Below, in pieces: positions 9,618-19,001 of a stretch of DNA of 64,000 nt; the first letter of the stretch is position 1, and each line of letters begins with the position of its first letter. Source of the DNA: Staphylococcus rostri (GTDB lineage: Bacteria > Bacillota > Bacilli > Staphylococcales > Staphylococcaceae); contig NZ_PPRF01000032.1 in NCBI RefSeq assembly GCF_002902145.1, positions 27,116 through 91,115 on the forward strand, read 5' to 3'. A program made the position numbers and the translations under genes. The notes under the pieces were generated by a model, which had not been told where the DNA came from, searched no databases, and worked only from the letters and a program-made list of their open reading frames with translations.

Positions 9618-10499
9618 TTATAACGATAGAATATATTTTTTTGCGACGCGTAGTTCGTGTTGATCACATACATTTAAAATATGTGCATAGTCAGGTGTAA
9701 ATGCCATTTGTTGCCATATGTTGCTTGTATCGATTGGTGCGTCACAGACGATTTCGGCAAGTCGTTTTGAACATATTAAGTTGTCCATATCGGCATTAAT
9801 TTTCTTCTGCTGACCGGCTGTGAGTGATGTGATATTTGAAATAACATTTTCAACAGAACCGTATTGTTGAATGAGCTTGATGGCTGTTTTTTCGCCGATG
9901 CCTTTAACGCCTGGATATCCGTCAGCACTATCGCCCATAAATGCTTTGACATCAATGAGTTGCTTAGGTGCTAGACCATAATGTTCACGGAAAGCAGCGG
10001 CATCAAATTTTAAATACTCGCTAAAGCCCTTTTTAACGAGCCAAATATGAATGTTATCTGCAGTACATTGGAGTAAATCACGATCTCCTGTAACAACGTA
10101 TACATGCGCGTCTGTATCATGTGCACTTTGCGTTGCGAGTGTACCGATTACATCATCAGCTTCATAATTAGGCAGTCCAATATTAAAGAAACCGAGTTCT
10201 TGTGAAATTTGTTGAACGTGTCCAAATTGAGGGACTAACGCTTCGGGTGGCTCGGGACGGTTTTGTTTATAACCTTCAAACATATCATTGCGAAATGTTG
10301 ATTTCCCCATATCCCAGCAAATTGCCAAATGCGTTGGCTGAATGTCAGCGACTGCACGTAATACATGACGTACAAATCCTTGCGTCCCGTTTGTAGGAAT
10401 CCCTTGCGATGTCATCATAAAGTTTTTGTGAACACTTGTAGCATAGAAATGTCGGAATAACAGTGCCATGCCGTCTATTAATAAGATGCGTTTAGTCAT
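9618..10499 (-). CDS. ypcP: 5'-3' exonuclease / flap endonuclease (YpcP family)
   Basis: Stand-alone homologue of the 5' nuclease domain of DNA polymerase I, acting on 5' flaps and RNA primers. Metal-binding acids are seen in LLIDGMALLFR, NYEADDVIGT, VTGDRDLLQ and KAFMGDSADGYPGVKGIGEKTA; the last is the helix-hairpin-helix. At 293 aa it is the size of the independent form and has no polymerase domain. It sits 12 bp downstream of the dynamin gene and probably shares its transcript, ending at the hairpin at 9559. Confidence 0.92.
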   Translation of the reverse strand: MTKRILLIDGMALLFRHFYATSVHKNFMMTSQGIPTNGTQGFVRHVLRAVADIQPTHLAICWDMGKSTFRNDMFEGYKQNRPEPPEALVPQFGHVQQISQELGFFNIGLPNYEADDVIGTLATQSAHDTDAHVYVVTGDRDLLQCTADNIHIWLVKKGFSEYLKFDAAAFREHYGLAPKQLIDVKAFMGDSADGYPGVKGIGEKTAIKLIQQYGSVENVISNITSLTAGQQKKINADMDNLICSKRLAEIVCDAPIDTSNIWQQMAFTPDYAHILNVCDQHELRVAKKYILSL

Positions 10500-10511
10500 A
10501 ATGTTTATCCT

Positions 10512-13500
10512 TTAATTCAAGATTTGTTTGAGTTTTGGTAATGCTTCTTGTAATGCTTTCAGCTGCGTTTGGTCCATCTCGAATGCCAATAATTTTTCAA
10601 TTTCTTGTTGGGCATCTTGTTCGAGTGTATTCAGCTTTTGTTGTGCTTGTGTTGTTAACTCTTCAGCGTACGTATCAAGTGCTGTTTTCAATTGTTCCAG
10701 ACACGGTTGTAATTGTTCGACAGTCATCTCTTTAATTGCAGTTTGTACTTGTTGTTGCTGCTTTGGCTGTAAAATTGCCTTTTTCGTTAATTGTTTAGGC
10801 AATGCGTTCACGAATGACGCTAAGTCCAAATGCATATAAGCTGTGTCAATATTGTCAACTGTGATATGTGTATCAGGCTGTACAATCACATGATGTTGTG
10901 CCATTTCGGTCACTACGGGTGCCAGTTGATGTGCCAATTGTGTTTCAAAATGCTTTTTCATACGATTGACAAGTAATGTTTGTTCTAAATACAATTTTTG
11001 ATGAATTTGATCAAGATATGTTTTAGCAGCATGACGCTTAGCGACTTTAAAGTCATCGTCATGTGTCATTTGCGTATTAAATACAGATTTTACGTCATCT
11101 TGTAACTGAATACTAAGTCGTTCGTTTAAGTAATACAATTGGTCATCACGTTCACTACGATATTGTTGCTGTACAGCGTTCATGAGTTGTTCAGGAAAGA
11201 CACGTGTCTTTTTATAGCGTTGTAAATAGGCATGATTTTGTTCGATTTGTTGCGCGTTATTTTCAACATCTGTGACCATTGACTCAAGTGATTGTGTAAT
11301 CGCTTCTAACTGATGCATAATTTGCTTTTCAAGTACTTGTTTTGACTCTATATCAGCAAATGTTTGAATAGCTGTATGGAGTTGGTCCACCCCAGAGTCA
11401 CCAACGCGCAATGCTTCACGGCTTGACACATCAAAGATTTCACAATGCATGCCAACTTGTGCAAGTGCGTCTTTCGTGTAGTCATGTACCGCCACAAGAT
11501 CTTCCTCTGTCTCCGCTAGGTCCGTCGCATTAATAACCATCTTGAATGCTTGGTTTTCAATCAATTGATTCATGTCTTTCATATGTTCGATAAATGCTTT
11601 GTCATTATCTGTAAAGGCATGGTTGAAATAACTCACATATAAAATTAAATCAGCAGTGGCCAATATTTTTTCAGTTTCATTCGTATGACGTTGGTTGTTT
11701 GAATAAAGTCCGAGTGAATCGACAATAATTTTATCTTTCAACCACTCGTGTTCAAGTTGTAAATGAACCGTTTTGACAAATGTCGCATATTCATCTTCAG
11801 CACTCCACTTTCGAAGTTCATCTTGCGGAATATCCAAATCATAACCGTCTGCAGTAAGTGATTCATATAGTGCGTAATTTTTTTCAATGGCTTCAATAAA
11901 GGCAAGTCTGTTTTTATCAATACGCCCTTTTAAATCTTGTAAGTCTTGTGCCAAAAAGTCGGCAATTGAGTCAAAATGATAGTCAACTGTTTCAACAACA
12001 TCATTCAGTTCATCGAGCAACATCTCTTGTGTTTTGAATGTCACGGAATTGCGATTGCCGTATGAAATTTCAGTTGTCGCAGCAGTCGTTGGATTTGGTG
12101 AACTTACTAAATATTGGTCGCCAAGTAATGCGTTGATTAGGCTGCTTTTACCCGCGCTGAATGTACCAAACACCCCGATTTTAATAACTTGATTGTCTAA
12201 ACGTTGTAATGTGTTTCGCATATTATTTACTTGTGCATCATATAGCGACAGATCAGATAACGTAGCAAGTGCTTGTTCAATATGTTCACGTTGCGACTGC
12301 TGATTTTCAGATTCAGTTAATGTTTGTTCAGTGATGTTCCCTGTGTTTTCAACTGTTGAATCTGAAGGTGTATACGTCATCTTTGTACGGTCAATTAATT
12401 TGTCGAGTGAATCATCGAGATGAATGTAATAATGTTGATAATTTTCCGTGTCTAAAGATGTTTTTAACGCACGTAATGTATGATAACGTTCATAGACATC
12501 CGTCTCATCGTCGACAGTTACGCCTTCTATCTCGACTCGAACGTTAGCAATAATCTCATCATCAAGTGGTTTTGATTGTTTGAGAATATATTGACCAATT
12601 TGTTTCATCAATTGTTCAGAAAATGTTAAGACATATTGATTACTAATTTGAACTTGTGTTTGGTATAGGTCTGTTACAAGTGTCGCTGGTATTTCAATAT
12701 TTTGATCTAAAATGCGTTCATTTAATGAAGTATCGTCAATAAAACGCGTTAAGAATACCATATCTGCTTGCATCGGCTTAATAATTTCTTGTGTCACTTG
12801 TGTTTGTAGTGCAGACATAAGTGTAGCAAGACGTTCTTCGCGTGCTTGTTCGATTTTTTTACGCTTATTGAATAAACCGCCTGCTGAAAAATCTTTGGTC
12901 ATACTTTCTAAATAATAGCGAATGTGTTCACGCATATCGTGTGACATAATGTACGCATTATCAATGACTGCTTTACGCTTGTCTTCTAAGTGACGACTGA
13001 GTGCATCGGGAGTGCTAATTAATTGCGCTTCATTATGCACAGATTGTTCCTGTAAATGCTTGTCATACGCTGCATCAAACGCATCTGCTTCAATGTTTAA
13101 TGCTTCTAAACAACGATCCATTTGTTCAGTTAAATATTGAGATTGATGTTCTTGAATAAACGACACCATACGCGCTACATAGTCAGCAAGTGGTTCGCGA
13201 TTGGCATCCTGTTCATGCATATATGCTTTTAACGCTGTAAATTGGTTTTCCGGATGTTCAAATTTCGTGATATAAAATACTTTTTCTAATGTAATGTCCC
13301 AATCCGTTAAAGACTTTGTCACACGTGCTTTAAACGCATCAAACGACAGTTCAGCATCATTATGTTTATCAATTTGGTTAATAAGAAATGTGACAGGAAT
13401 GCCCGCTTGATTCAATTGCTTCATAAATTGAAAGTTTAACGCTGATTGGACGTGGTTGTAATCGACTGTATAAAACACCATATTACTCGTATATAAAAAG

Positions 13501-13958
13501 CGCTCTGTACTGTGACTGTGTGATTTCACGTTAGAATCGACACCTGGTGTGTCTTGGAACGTAAAGCCGTTTCGATAGTCATCAGACTGGAAGCGGATAT
13601 CGATAGACTCAACGTTATAGTTTTCACGGTTCATCTGTTTGACGTCATCATAGGATGCGAGTTCTGTATACTGTTGTCCCTCAATATTAGCGGTAATTCC
13701 AGCCGTGTCAGCAACTGTAACTAATGCTGTATTACTCGTCGTTGGAACTGGTGAACTCGGTAAAATGTCTTGACCAATCAAATTGTTAATGATTGTTGAT
13801 TTACCGGCAGAAAAGTGTCCGACAAAAGTCATTGTGTAATGTTCTAAATAAACTTTTTTGATGACTTGGTTGATCGTTTCAATAAATGATGTATGGTCAG
13901 ACTTTTCAACTTCTTTTTTCAATTTGTAAAGTATATCTAACTGTTCGATATTATTCAT
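10512..13958 (-). CDS. dynA: Double-dynamin family protein (DynA/YpbR-like)
   Basis: A 1148-aa bacterial dynamin made of two fused GTPase modules. P-loops are GHFSAGKSTIINN near residue 50 and GTFSAGKSSLINA near residue 600; switch segments with DTPG (first half) and DSLG (second half) follow. The rest is helical and predicted coiled coil. In Bacillus the two-headed DynA fuses membranes and helps repair membrane damage; that role is inferred here by family. Both P-loops look intact. It is probably co-transcribed with ypcP. Confidence 0.9.
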   Translation of the reverse strand: MNNIEQLDILYKLKKEVEKSDHTSFIETINQVIKKVYLEHYTMTFVGHFSAGKSTIINNLIGQDILPSSPVPTTSNTALVTVADTAGITANIEGQQYTELASYDDVKQMNRENYNVESIDIRFQSDDYRNGFTFQDTPGVDSNVKSHSHSTERFLYTSNMVFYTVDYNHVQSALNFQFMKQLNQAGIPVTFLINQIDKHNDAELSFDAFKARVTKSLTDWDITLEKVFYITKFEHPENQFTALKAYMHEQDANREPLADYVARMVSFIQEHQSQYLTEQMDRCLEALNIEADAFDAAYDKHLQEQSVHNEAQLISTPDALSRHLEDKRKAVIDNAYIMSHDMREHIRYYLESMTKDFSAGGLFNKRKKIEQAREERLATLMSALQTQVTQEIIKPMQADMVFLTRFIDDTSLNERILDQNIEIPATLVTDLYQTQVQISNQYVLTFSEQLMKQIGQYILKQSKPLDDEIIANVRVEIEGVTVDDETDVYERYHTLRALKTSLDTENYQHYYIHLDDSLDKLIDRTKMTYTPSDSTVENTGNITEQTLTESENQQSQREHIEQALATLSDLSLYDAQVNNMRNTLQRLDNQVIKIGVFGTFSAGKSSLINALLGDQYLVSSPNPTTAATTEISYGNRNSVTFKTQEMLLDELNDVVETVDYHFDSIADFLAQDLQDLKGRIDKNRLAFIEAIEKNYALYESLTADGYDLDIPQDELRKWSAEDEYATFVKTVHLQLEHEWLKDKIIVDSLGLYSNNQRHTNETEKILATADLILYVSYFNHAFTDNDKAFIEHMKDMNQLIENQAFKMVINATDLAETEEDLVAVHDYTKDALAQVGMHCEIFDVSSREALRVGDSGVDQLHTAIQTFADIESKQVLEKQIMHQLEAITQSLESMVTDVENNAQQIEQNHAYLQRYKKTRVFPEQLMNAVQQQYRSERDDQLYYLNERLSIQLQDDVKSVFNTQMTHDDDFKVAKRHAAKTYLDQIHQKLYLEQTLLVNRMKKHFETQLAHQLAPVVTEMAQHHVIVQPDTHITVDNIDTAYMHLDLASFVNALPKQLTKKAILQPKQQQQVQTAIKEMTVEQLQPCLEQLKTALDTYAEELTTQAQQKLNTLEQDAQQEIEKLLAFEMDQTQLKALQEALPKLKQILN

Positions 13959-14099
13959 TATGTAAATTCCCCTTGTTTGTTATGTTTTAAAAAGCGGTAT
14001 CCTAATTGCTCTTTTTTATAACATGATTCGTACTTATATGTTATTGTATAGCATTTAAGACAAAGTGAAAATATTAGAGCGCTAAATATGTCTACCAAA

Positions 14100-14133
14100 A
14101 TAAAAAACTGGTGACCTTGTTTGGATCACCAGC
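14100..14133 (-). terminator. Terminator after rarD
   Basis: On the minus strand CTGGTGA and TCACCAG form a perfect seven-pair stem followed by TTTTTTA. It lies just past the rarD stop. Confidence 0.8.
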
Positions 14134-14149
14134 ATATGTTTTAAAATCA

Positions 14150-15067
14150 TTATTCATGAAATGCGATTGGTTTTGGCTTGCGACGCATTTTGATGATTTG
14201 TGAGATGATATAAATTATAATTCCGAACCAAATAAAACAGAATGTAATAAACTGATCTGTGTTGAACGGCTCTTTAAACACGAAAATGCCGTTTAGGAAA
14301 ATTAAAGTCGGTCCTACGTATTGAATAAAGCCGATGAGTGATAATGGTATGCGAACGGCTGCAGCTGAAAATGCGAGTAATGGAACGGCCGTTACAACAC
14401 CTGAGAATAAAAGCCAAAACGTTGCGCTATTCATACCAATGCTGAGTCCGTGTGATTGCCCAACAACAATTAAATAGATCAGTGCCATTGGTGCCGTTGC
14501 AATGGTCTCGATGGTAATACTACTGACAGCACTCATAGGAACGAGCTTTTTCAATAACCCATAAATACCGAATGAAAAAGCTAAAATAAGTGAAATAAAT
14601 GGAAACTCTCCTACTTTAAATGTCATGTAGAGTACACCCATTGTCGCAAAAATAATGGCGCACCATTCAAGTTTATTAAAGCGTTCTTTAAAAAATATCA
14701 TTGCAAGTACGATACTGACTAAAGGATTAATATAATAGCCTAAGCTTGTTTGTAGCACATAATTTGCATTGATTGCATAAATAAAAGTACCCCAGTTAAG
14801 TGTTACGACATAGCCAGCAACAATAATAATGAATAGTTTCTTAGGCGTCTTAATAAATTGTTGCAAATCCGACTTAAGTTGCGGTCCCTGTTTCATTACA
14901 GGGATGAGTATCATCATAAATACTAATGACAATACAATGCGATACATCAGTATTTCTGTCGCATCAATTCCTTTGATTAATGCCCAATATAACGGCAAAA
15001 TCCCCCACATAACATAAGCGGATAAGGCGTAAAAAATCCCCTTTTGAAATGATGATGAATGATTCAT
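14150..15067 (-). CDS. rarD: RarD/EamA family membrane transporter
   Basis: A 305-aa drug/metabolite transporter superfamily protein with ten hydrophobic segments and the RarD signature near the N-terminus (GIFYALSAYVMWGILPLYW). The internal duplication of EamA domains is visible (about 10-140 and 155-290). Substrate unknown; RarD proteins are often called chloramphenicol-sensitive proteins from sequence similarity only. It is 36 bp downstream of the RNA methyltransferase gene and may share its transcript. Confidence 0.87.
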   Translation of the reverse strand: MNHSSSFQKGIFYALSAYVMWGILPLYWALIKGIDATEILMYRIVLSLVFMMILIPVMKQGPQLKSDLQQFIKTPKKLFIIIVAGYVVTLNWGTFIYAINANYVLQTSLGYYINPLVSIVLAMIFFKERFNKLEWCAIIFATMGVLYMTFKVGEFPFISLILAFSFGIYGLLKKLVPMSAVSSITIETIATAPMALIYLIVVGQSHGLSIGMNSATFWLLFSGVVTAVPLLAFSAAAVRIPLSLIGFIQYVGPTLIFLNGIFVFKEPFNTDQFITFCFIWFGIIIYIISQIIKMRRKPKPIAFHE

Positions 15068-15102
15068 TTAAGCACCCCTTTATCTGTTGGATGACATAAA
15101 AA

Positions 15103-16224
15103 TTATTTATTCGCCCAATATTGATAATAAGTTGTTTCAATATAACCGTTGAATAACTTACGACGCTTCGTTGCTTTACGATTGACGAGATATTCAAATT
15201 CTTTACTGCTTGTCATAATATACATGGATAATTGTGGATTTTGTTGTAATAGCTTGCCTAAGTAGCGATACATCTCTTCTACTTCATCACGTTCCCCGAT
15301 ACGCTCACCATATGGCGGGTTTCCGATTAAACCGATTGGCCCCTCGTGATCAATTGTCAGTGTGTTCACATCTTTCACTTCAAATTGAATGATATCCCCG
15401 ACACCGACTTCATCCGCATTACGACGTGCAATTTCGATCATTTCTGGATCGATATCAGAGGCGAATATTTGAATGTCTTTGTCATAATCCGCCTGTGCAT
15501 CAGCTTCAGCACGCATTTTATCGAATAAGTCTTCTGGAATGATGGACCATTTTTCTGATACGAATGAACGGTTGAATCCAGGTGCGATGTTTTGGGCGAT
15601 TAAGCATGCTTCAATGGCGATTGTACCCGAACCACAGAATGGATCGATTAAAGGCGTTTCACCTGTCCAGTTCGCGAGTTTCACTAGACTTGCTGCTAAT
15701 GTTTCTTTGATTGGCGCTTCCCCTTGCGCAAGACGATAGCCACGTTTGTTTAATCCAGAACCTGATGTATCGATTGTCAGTAAGACGTTATCTTTTAAAA
15801 TATTTACTTCAACAGGATATTTCGCACCCGATTCATCTAACCAGCCAGATACTTGGTGTTCAGACTTTAACTTTTCAACAATGGCTTTTTTCGTAATTGC
15901 TTGTACATCAGGCACGCTGTGTAACACAGATTTTAAACTACGCCCTTGTACCGGGAACTCACCATCTGCTGGAATGATGTCATGCCATGGTAATGCTTTC
16001 GTTTTTTCAAATAACTCATCAAAAGTAGTTGCTTTAAATTGCCCAACGATGAGTTTGACACGGTCCGCAGTGCGCAACCATAAGTTTGCTTTCACAATGG
16101 CTTGAGCGTCACCGTTGAAATAAATACGACCATTCTCAACGCGTGTTTCATAGCCTAACTCTTGAACTTCTTTTGCAACAATGGCCTCTAATCCCATTGG
16201 ACAAACTGCTAATAATTGATACAT
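15103..16224 (-). CDS. THUMP-domain 23S rRNA guanine-N2 methyltransferase (RlmL/YpsC-like)
   Basis: A 373-aa class I methyltransferase. The N-terminal 160 residues hold a ferredoxin-like plus THUMP RNA-binding region (CPMGLEAIVAKEV... ENGRIYF); the C-terminal half binds S-adenosylmethionine (IDPFCGSGTIAIEA) and carries the catalytic NPPYGERIG motif typical of N2-guanine methyltransferases. The likely target is 23S rRNA, by similarity to the N-terminal half of enterobacterial RlmL. Upstream lies rnpB, as in other staphylococci. Confidence 0.88.
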   Translation of the reverse strand: MYQLLAVCPMGLEAIVAKEVQELGYETRVENGRIYFNGDAQAIVKANLWLRTADRVKLIVGQFKATTFDELFEKTKALPWHDIIPADGEFPVQGRSLKSVLHSVPDVQAITKKAIVEKLKSEHQVSGWLDESGAKYPVEVNILKDNVLLTIDTSGSGLNKRGYRLAQGEAPIKETLAASLVKLANWTGETPLIDPFCGSGTIAIEACLIAQNIAPGFNRSFVSEKWSIIPEDLFDKMRAEADAQADYDKDIQIFASDIDPEMIEIARRNADEVGVGDIIQFEVKDVNTLTIDHEGPIGLIGNPPYGERIGERDEVEEMYRYLGKLLQQNPQLSMYIMTSSKEFEYLVNRKATKRRKLFNGYIETTYYQYWANK

Positions 16225-16479
16225 AATGAACCTCCTACATATGTCATTTCTATTTATAATGGATTGGACACAGTAATTTTATGCTACTGCCATATACATA
16301 AAATCTCATGCTTAATTTGAATGTTTGTATTGATGTCCCAGCACCAAAAGCAGGGTTTTCGACAGAACTGCCACGATTTCGGCAAAATAAAAAAGCAATT
16401 TTGCTCATCGTTGGGTTCTGCTCAAACACTAACCACTTTTGTCCCAACCTCTTGTTAATATATGAATTCATACATTTAA
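16225..16479. other. Gene-free stretch between methyltransferase gene and rnpB
   Basis: No credible gene. It contains several short inverted segments, among them TGTCCCAGC at 16335, GTTTTCGACAGAACTGCC at 16354 and TTGTCCCAACCTCTTG at 16438, resembling degenerate staphylococcal intergenic repeats also seen near 45710 and 32310. Confidence 0.5.
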
Positions 16480-16509
16480 GGCTGGGACACATATGATGCC
16501 CCAGCCTTA
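16480..16509 (-). terminator. Hairpin after RNase P RNA
   Basis: AAGGCTGGG and CCCAGCCTT are perfect nine-base arms around a 12-base loop, just beyond the 3' end of rnpB. There is no good T-run, so it may be a processing or transcript-end hairpin of mixed type. Confidence 0.55.
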
Positions 16510-16513
16510 TTCA

Positions 16514-16913
16514 CTAGTAGTAATATTTCTATAAGCCATGTTCTGTTCCTTAGTACTCAAACGTGCACTAGTCGCACTGGTACGCCGGTGGTAATCATCT
16601 GTCTAAGTATGATCAACATACATTCTCGTTTATACGTTGAATTCCGTTAAACAAGTGCTCCTACCAAATTTGGATTGCTCACTCGAGGGGTTTACCGCGT
16701 TCCACCTCTGATATTTCTAACAGAGCTACGTCACTGTGGCACTTTCAAACTATTATAACCGTATCCGAAGACTTAGGTTAATTCGTTGCCGTCAATTTAC
16801 ATTGCCTTGACTTATTGTTTCATCAAGCACGAACACTACAATCATCTCAGATTGTGTGAGCATGGACTTTCCTCTATAAAAATTAATTTATAGCGATTAC
16901 CCAAAATATTACT
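16514..16913 (-). ncRNA. rnpB: RNase P RNA, type B
   Basis: The catalytic RNA that removes 5' leaders from pre-tRNAs. On the minus strand the conserved 5' segment GAGGAAAGTCCATGCTC, the internal AGAGGTGGAACGCGG and the 3' region with TACTAAGGAACAGAACATGG are all present. The two ends pair as helix P1 (AATATTT with AAATATT). The size, about 400 nt, fits the Bacillus-type RNA. It lies between gpsB and the methyltransferase gene, its usual place in staphylococci. Ends are estimated to within a few bases. Confidence 0.95.
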
Positions 16914-16918
16914 TCAAA

Positions 16919-16946
16919 ATTATATCATCTCAATGATTAAAAGCAA
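16919..16946 (-). promoter_or_regulatory. rnpB promoter
   Basis: On the minus strand TTGCTT (16946-16941) and TATAAT (16924-16919) are separated by 16 bp. The expected start is about 16912, matching the 5' end of the RNA. It lies directly after the gpsB stop. Confidence 0.75.
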
Positions 16947-16949
16947 TGA

Positions 16950-17285
16950 TTATTTGCCAAAGACTGCTTTTTCTAAATTTGAAATGCGTTTTAAAATGTC
17001 AACGTTACTACTTTGGTTGGTACCTTGACTTGAAAAGCTTTTACTTTCTTGTGGGCGACCTGAAGCCACACGAATACGTAAATCTTCAATTTCTTTTTTG
17101 AGTTTATGATTCTCTTCTGAAAGCTTAATCACTTCATTATTCAAGTCTGACATTTTTTGATAATCAACGATAATATCATCTAAAAAAGCATCAACTTCTT
17201 CTGGACGATAGCCGCGTACGACTGTTTTTTCAAAATCTTTTTCATAAATATCTTTTGCAGATAATTTTAACGAAACATCTGACAT
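16950..17285 (-). CDS. gpsB: Cell division protein GpsB
   Basis: DivIVA-like cytoplasmic protein of 111 aa that links division, FtsZ and peptidoglycan synthases. The N-terminal membrane-binding domain ([20 protein letters not shown], then [10 protein letters not shown]) leads into a coiled coil (about residues 35-70), a variable Ser/Gln/Asn linker and the conserved C-terminal [11 protein letters not shown]. The ATG at 17285 follows GAGGTGG; the longer frame to 17357 overlaps ypsA and is not used. PBP2, encoded 1.7 kb away, is part of the same cell-growth machinery. Confidence 0.95.
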   Translation of the reverse strand: MSDVSLKLSAKDIYEKDFEKTVVRGYRPEEVDAFLDDIIVDYQKMSDLNNEVIKLSEENHKLKKEIEDLRIRVASGRPQESKSFSSQGTNQSSNVDILKRISNLEKAVFGK

Positions 17286-17304
17286 GTGCGCCACCTCATT
17301 TGAT

Positions 17305-17862
17305 TCATATTTCATTTGACCACTGTAAATCATTAATAAAACTTGTAATTTCGTCAAATGTCACAACATCACAAGTATAGTGTGTTTGTTCCATAAAATC
17401 AACTAACTTTCTTTTAAAATACTTTGGACTCGCTTCTTGTTCTTCGTCATAAATAAGGACCGTAATATCTGTGTGATCAAGCATAAATTGATCGGCTGCT
17501 TGAAATTGATGGGGTCCGACATAATCAGAATGAAAGACGCTATTAACGTAATCCGCTTGTGAAATAATCGCTTGATATTGTGCTTGCTGTGTTTCGCGCC
17601 ATTTAGATGTATGGTTTTGAAATGGTGTAATGATACCGAGCTTTAATTCAGGATACGTTTCTTTAAGTTCAATGACACAAGCGGCTGCCCACAACTCGAT
17701 GCCAAGCTGACCTTGAATCAACACCCATTCGAGCCCTTCTTCAATATAGCCAATTAACTTTTGCTTAATAAATGCTTTCAAATAAGAAACTTCTTTAGCG
17801 TCTTCACTAAAAATATTCAATTCATAAGATTTATAACCTGTGATATACATTGATTGATACAT
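17305..17862 (-). CDS. ypsA: YpsA family protein (SLOG fold, DUF1273)
   Basis: A 185-aa Rossmann-like protein of the SLOG superfamily, proposed to bind nucleotide-type ligands. Seen are [12 protein letters not shown] at the N-terminus, [18 protein letters not shown], and DQFMLDHTD ... [13 protein letters not shown]. In Bacillus and Staphylococcus YpsA affects cell division, which agrees with its position next to gpsB, 19 bp upstream. The ATG at 17862 is preferred because the longer frame starts at a GTG within the AGGTGG site. Confidence 0.88.
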   Translation of the reverse strand: MYQSMYITGYKSYELNIFSEDAKEVSYLKAFIKQKLIGYIEEGLEWVLIQGQLGIELWAAACVIELKETYPELKLGIITPFQNHTSKWRETQQAQYQAIISQADYVNSVFHSDYVGPHQFQAADQFMLDHTDITVLIYDEEQEASPKYFKRKLVDFMEQTHYTCDVVTFDEITSFINDLQWSNEI

Positions 17863-17874
17863 CGATATGGCCAC

Positions 17875-18177
17875 CTATTGCATAATTGTCATAATGTCAT
17901 GTTTGATCGTTTTCAGTTGATCATAAAATTGCTTCTTACTTGTTCGTGCATCATGACAAGACACGGACAAAGTTTTTAACAGTGTTTCTATTCGTTCACG
18001 TTGTGCGATGAACTGCTGCGTTGCTTGTTCTGTCTGTGTAAGATGCGCATCAATTTGGCCGACAAACGGTACAATATCATTGTTGAAATCATATTGCTGT
18101 CCTTCTCGAGCGGCGATATATCTAGATTCTACTTCTGAAATATCGGCTAGTAATTGTTGGAATGGACGTTCAGTCAT
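17875..18177 (-). CDS. DUF1798/YppE-like small helical protein
   Basis: A 100-aa mostly helical, soluble protein with a YDFxxDIVPFV segment that resembles the YppE (DUF1798) family; function unknown. It precedes ypsA by 12 bp and is divergent from recU, the same order as in other staphylococci. The ATG at 18177 follows AAGGTGAT; the GTG upstream lies inside that site. Family assignment is from memory of the pattern and only moderately sure. Confidence 0.75.
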   Translation of the reverse strand: MTERPFQQLLADISEVESRYIAAREGQQYDFNNDIVPFVGQIDAHLTQTEQATQQFIAQRERIETLLKTLSVSCHDARTSKKQFYDQLKTIKHDIMTIMQ

Positions 18178-18374
18178 CAGAATCACCTTACCTTCATATT
18201 ATATCGTACCATAAATTGTACCAAAACTTGATAACACCACGCTTTGGGGTAACAGAGAACGCACATCTATGTTACAATAATGTCAGTTTATGAATGCTAA
18301 CAATAGGCAAGCGTTTATAAACCACCTACCCTAATATGTGTATAGGGCATAACAGATGGAATGTAGGTGAGACT

Positions 18375-19001
18375 ATGAACTATCCAAACGGTAAGCCTTT
18401 TAGACAAAATAAGACTCAAGGCGGAAGTCAGCGTACGCTAAAATCAAGTACGATTAAATATGGTGGTCGTGGTATGTCGTTGGAAAAGGACATTGAACGA
18501 TCCAACAAGCATTATTTGAATGCGGGTGTCGCAGTGATTCATAAAAAGCCAACACCTATTCAAGTCGTGCATGTTGATTATCCGAAGCGGAGTCAAGCAG
18601 TGATTAAAGAGGCTTACTTTAGAACGCCTTCTACAACTGATTATAATGGTGTTTATCGCGGTTATCATATTGATTTTGAAGCTAAGGAAACGACGAATAA
18701 AACTTCTTTTCCACTTCAAAATATTCATGCGCATCAAGTGGAACATATGCGACAAGTTGCGCAACATGGTGGTATCGCATTTTTGTTGTTACGATTTAAA
18801 GGAAGAGATGAAACGTATTTACTTTCATTTAAAGCATTCATCCCTTTTTGGCAACGCTATTTAGATGACATCAAAAAATCAATTTCAGTTGAAGAAGTGC
18901 AAGAAAATGGTTACTATATTCCTTATCAGTATCAACCAAGATTAAACTATCTTACAGCTGTTGATAAGTTGATATTAGATGAAAGTGAGGACCGCCTATG
19001 A
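18375..19001 (+). CDS. recU: Holliday junction resolvase RecU
   Basis: Cuts Holliday junctions during recombination and chromosome segregation in Firmicutes. The 208-aa product has the basic N-terminal tail, [15 protein letters not shown], and nuclease-core residues in [18 protein letters not shown] followed by [14 protein letters not shown]. The ATG at 18375, after TAGGTGAG, gives the exact length of S. aureus RecU; the longer frame lacks a site. The stop overlaps the pbp2 start by four bases (ATGA), a conserved coupling. Confidence 0.95.
   Translation: MNYPNGKPFRQNKTQGGSQRTLKSSTIKYGGRGMSLEKDIERSNKHYLNAGVAVIHKKPTPIQVVHVDYPKRSQAVIKEAYFRTPSTTDYNGVYRGYHIDFEAKETTNKTSFPLQNIHAHQVEHMRQVAQHGGIAFLLLRFKGRDETYLLSFKAFIPFWQRYLDDIKKSISVEEVQENGYYIPYQYQPRLNYLTAVDKLILDESEDRL

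Noticed and set aside
10528..10839. Cys-rich plus-strand frame opposite the dynamin gene
   Set aside because: Its composition is the antisense of a Gln/Ala-rich coding region and it has no ribosome-binding site.
16250..16496. Opposed small frames between the methyltransferase gene and rnpB
   Set aside because: Mirror-image frames over partly palindromic repeats; no ribosome-binding site on either strand.
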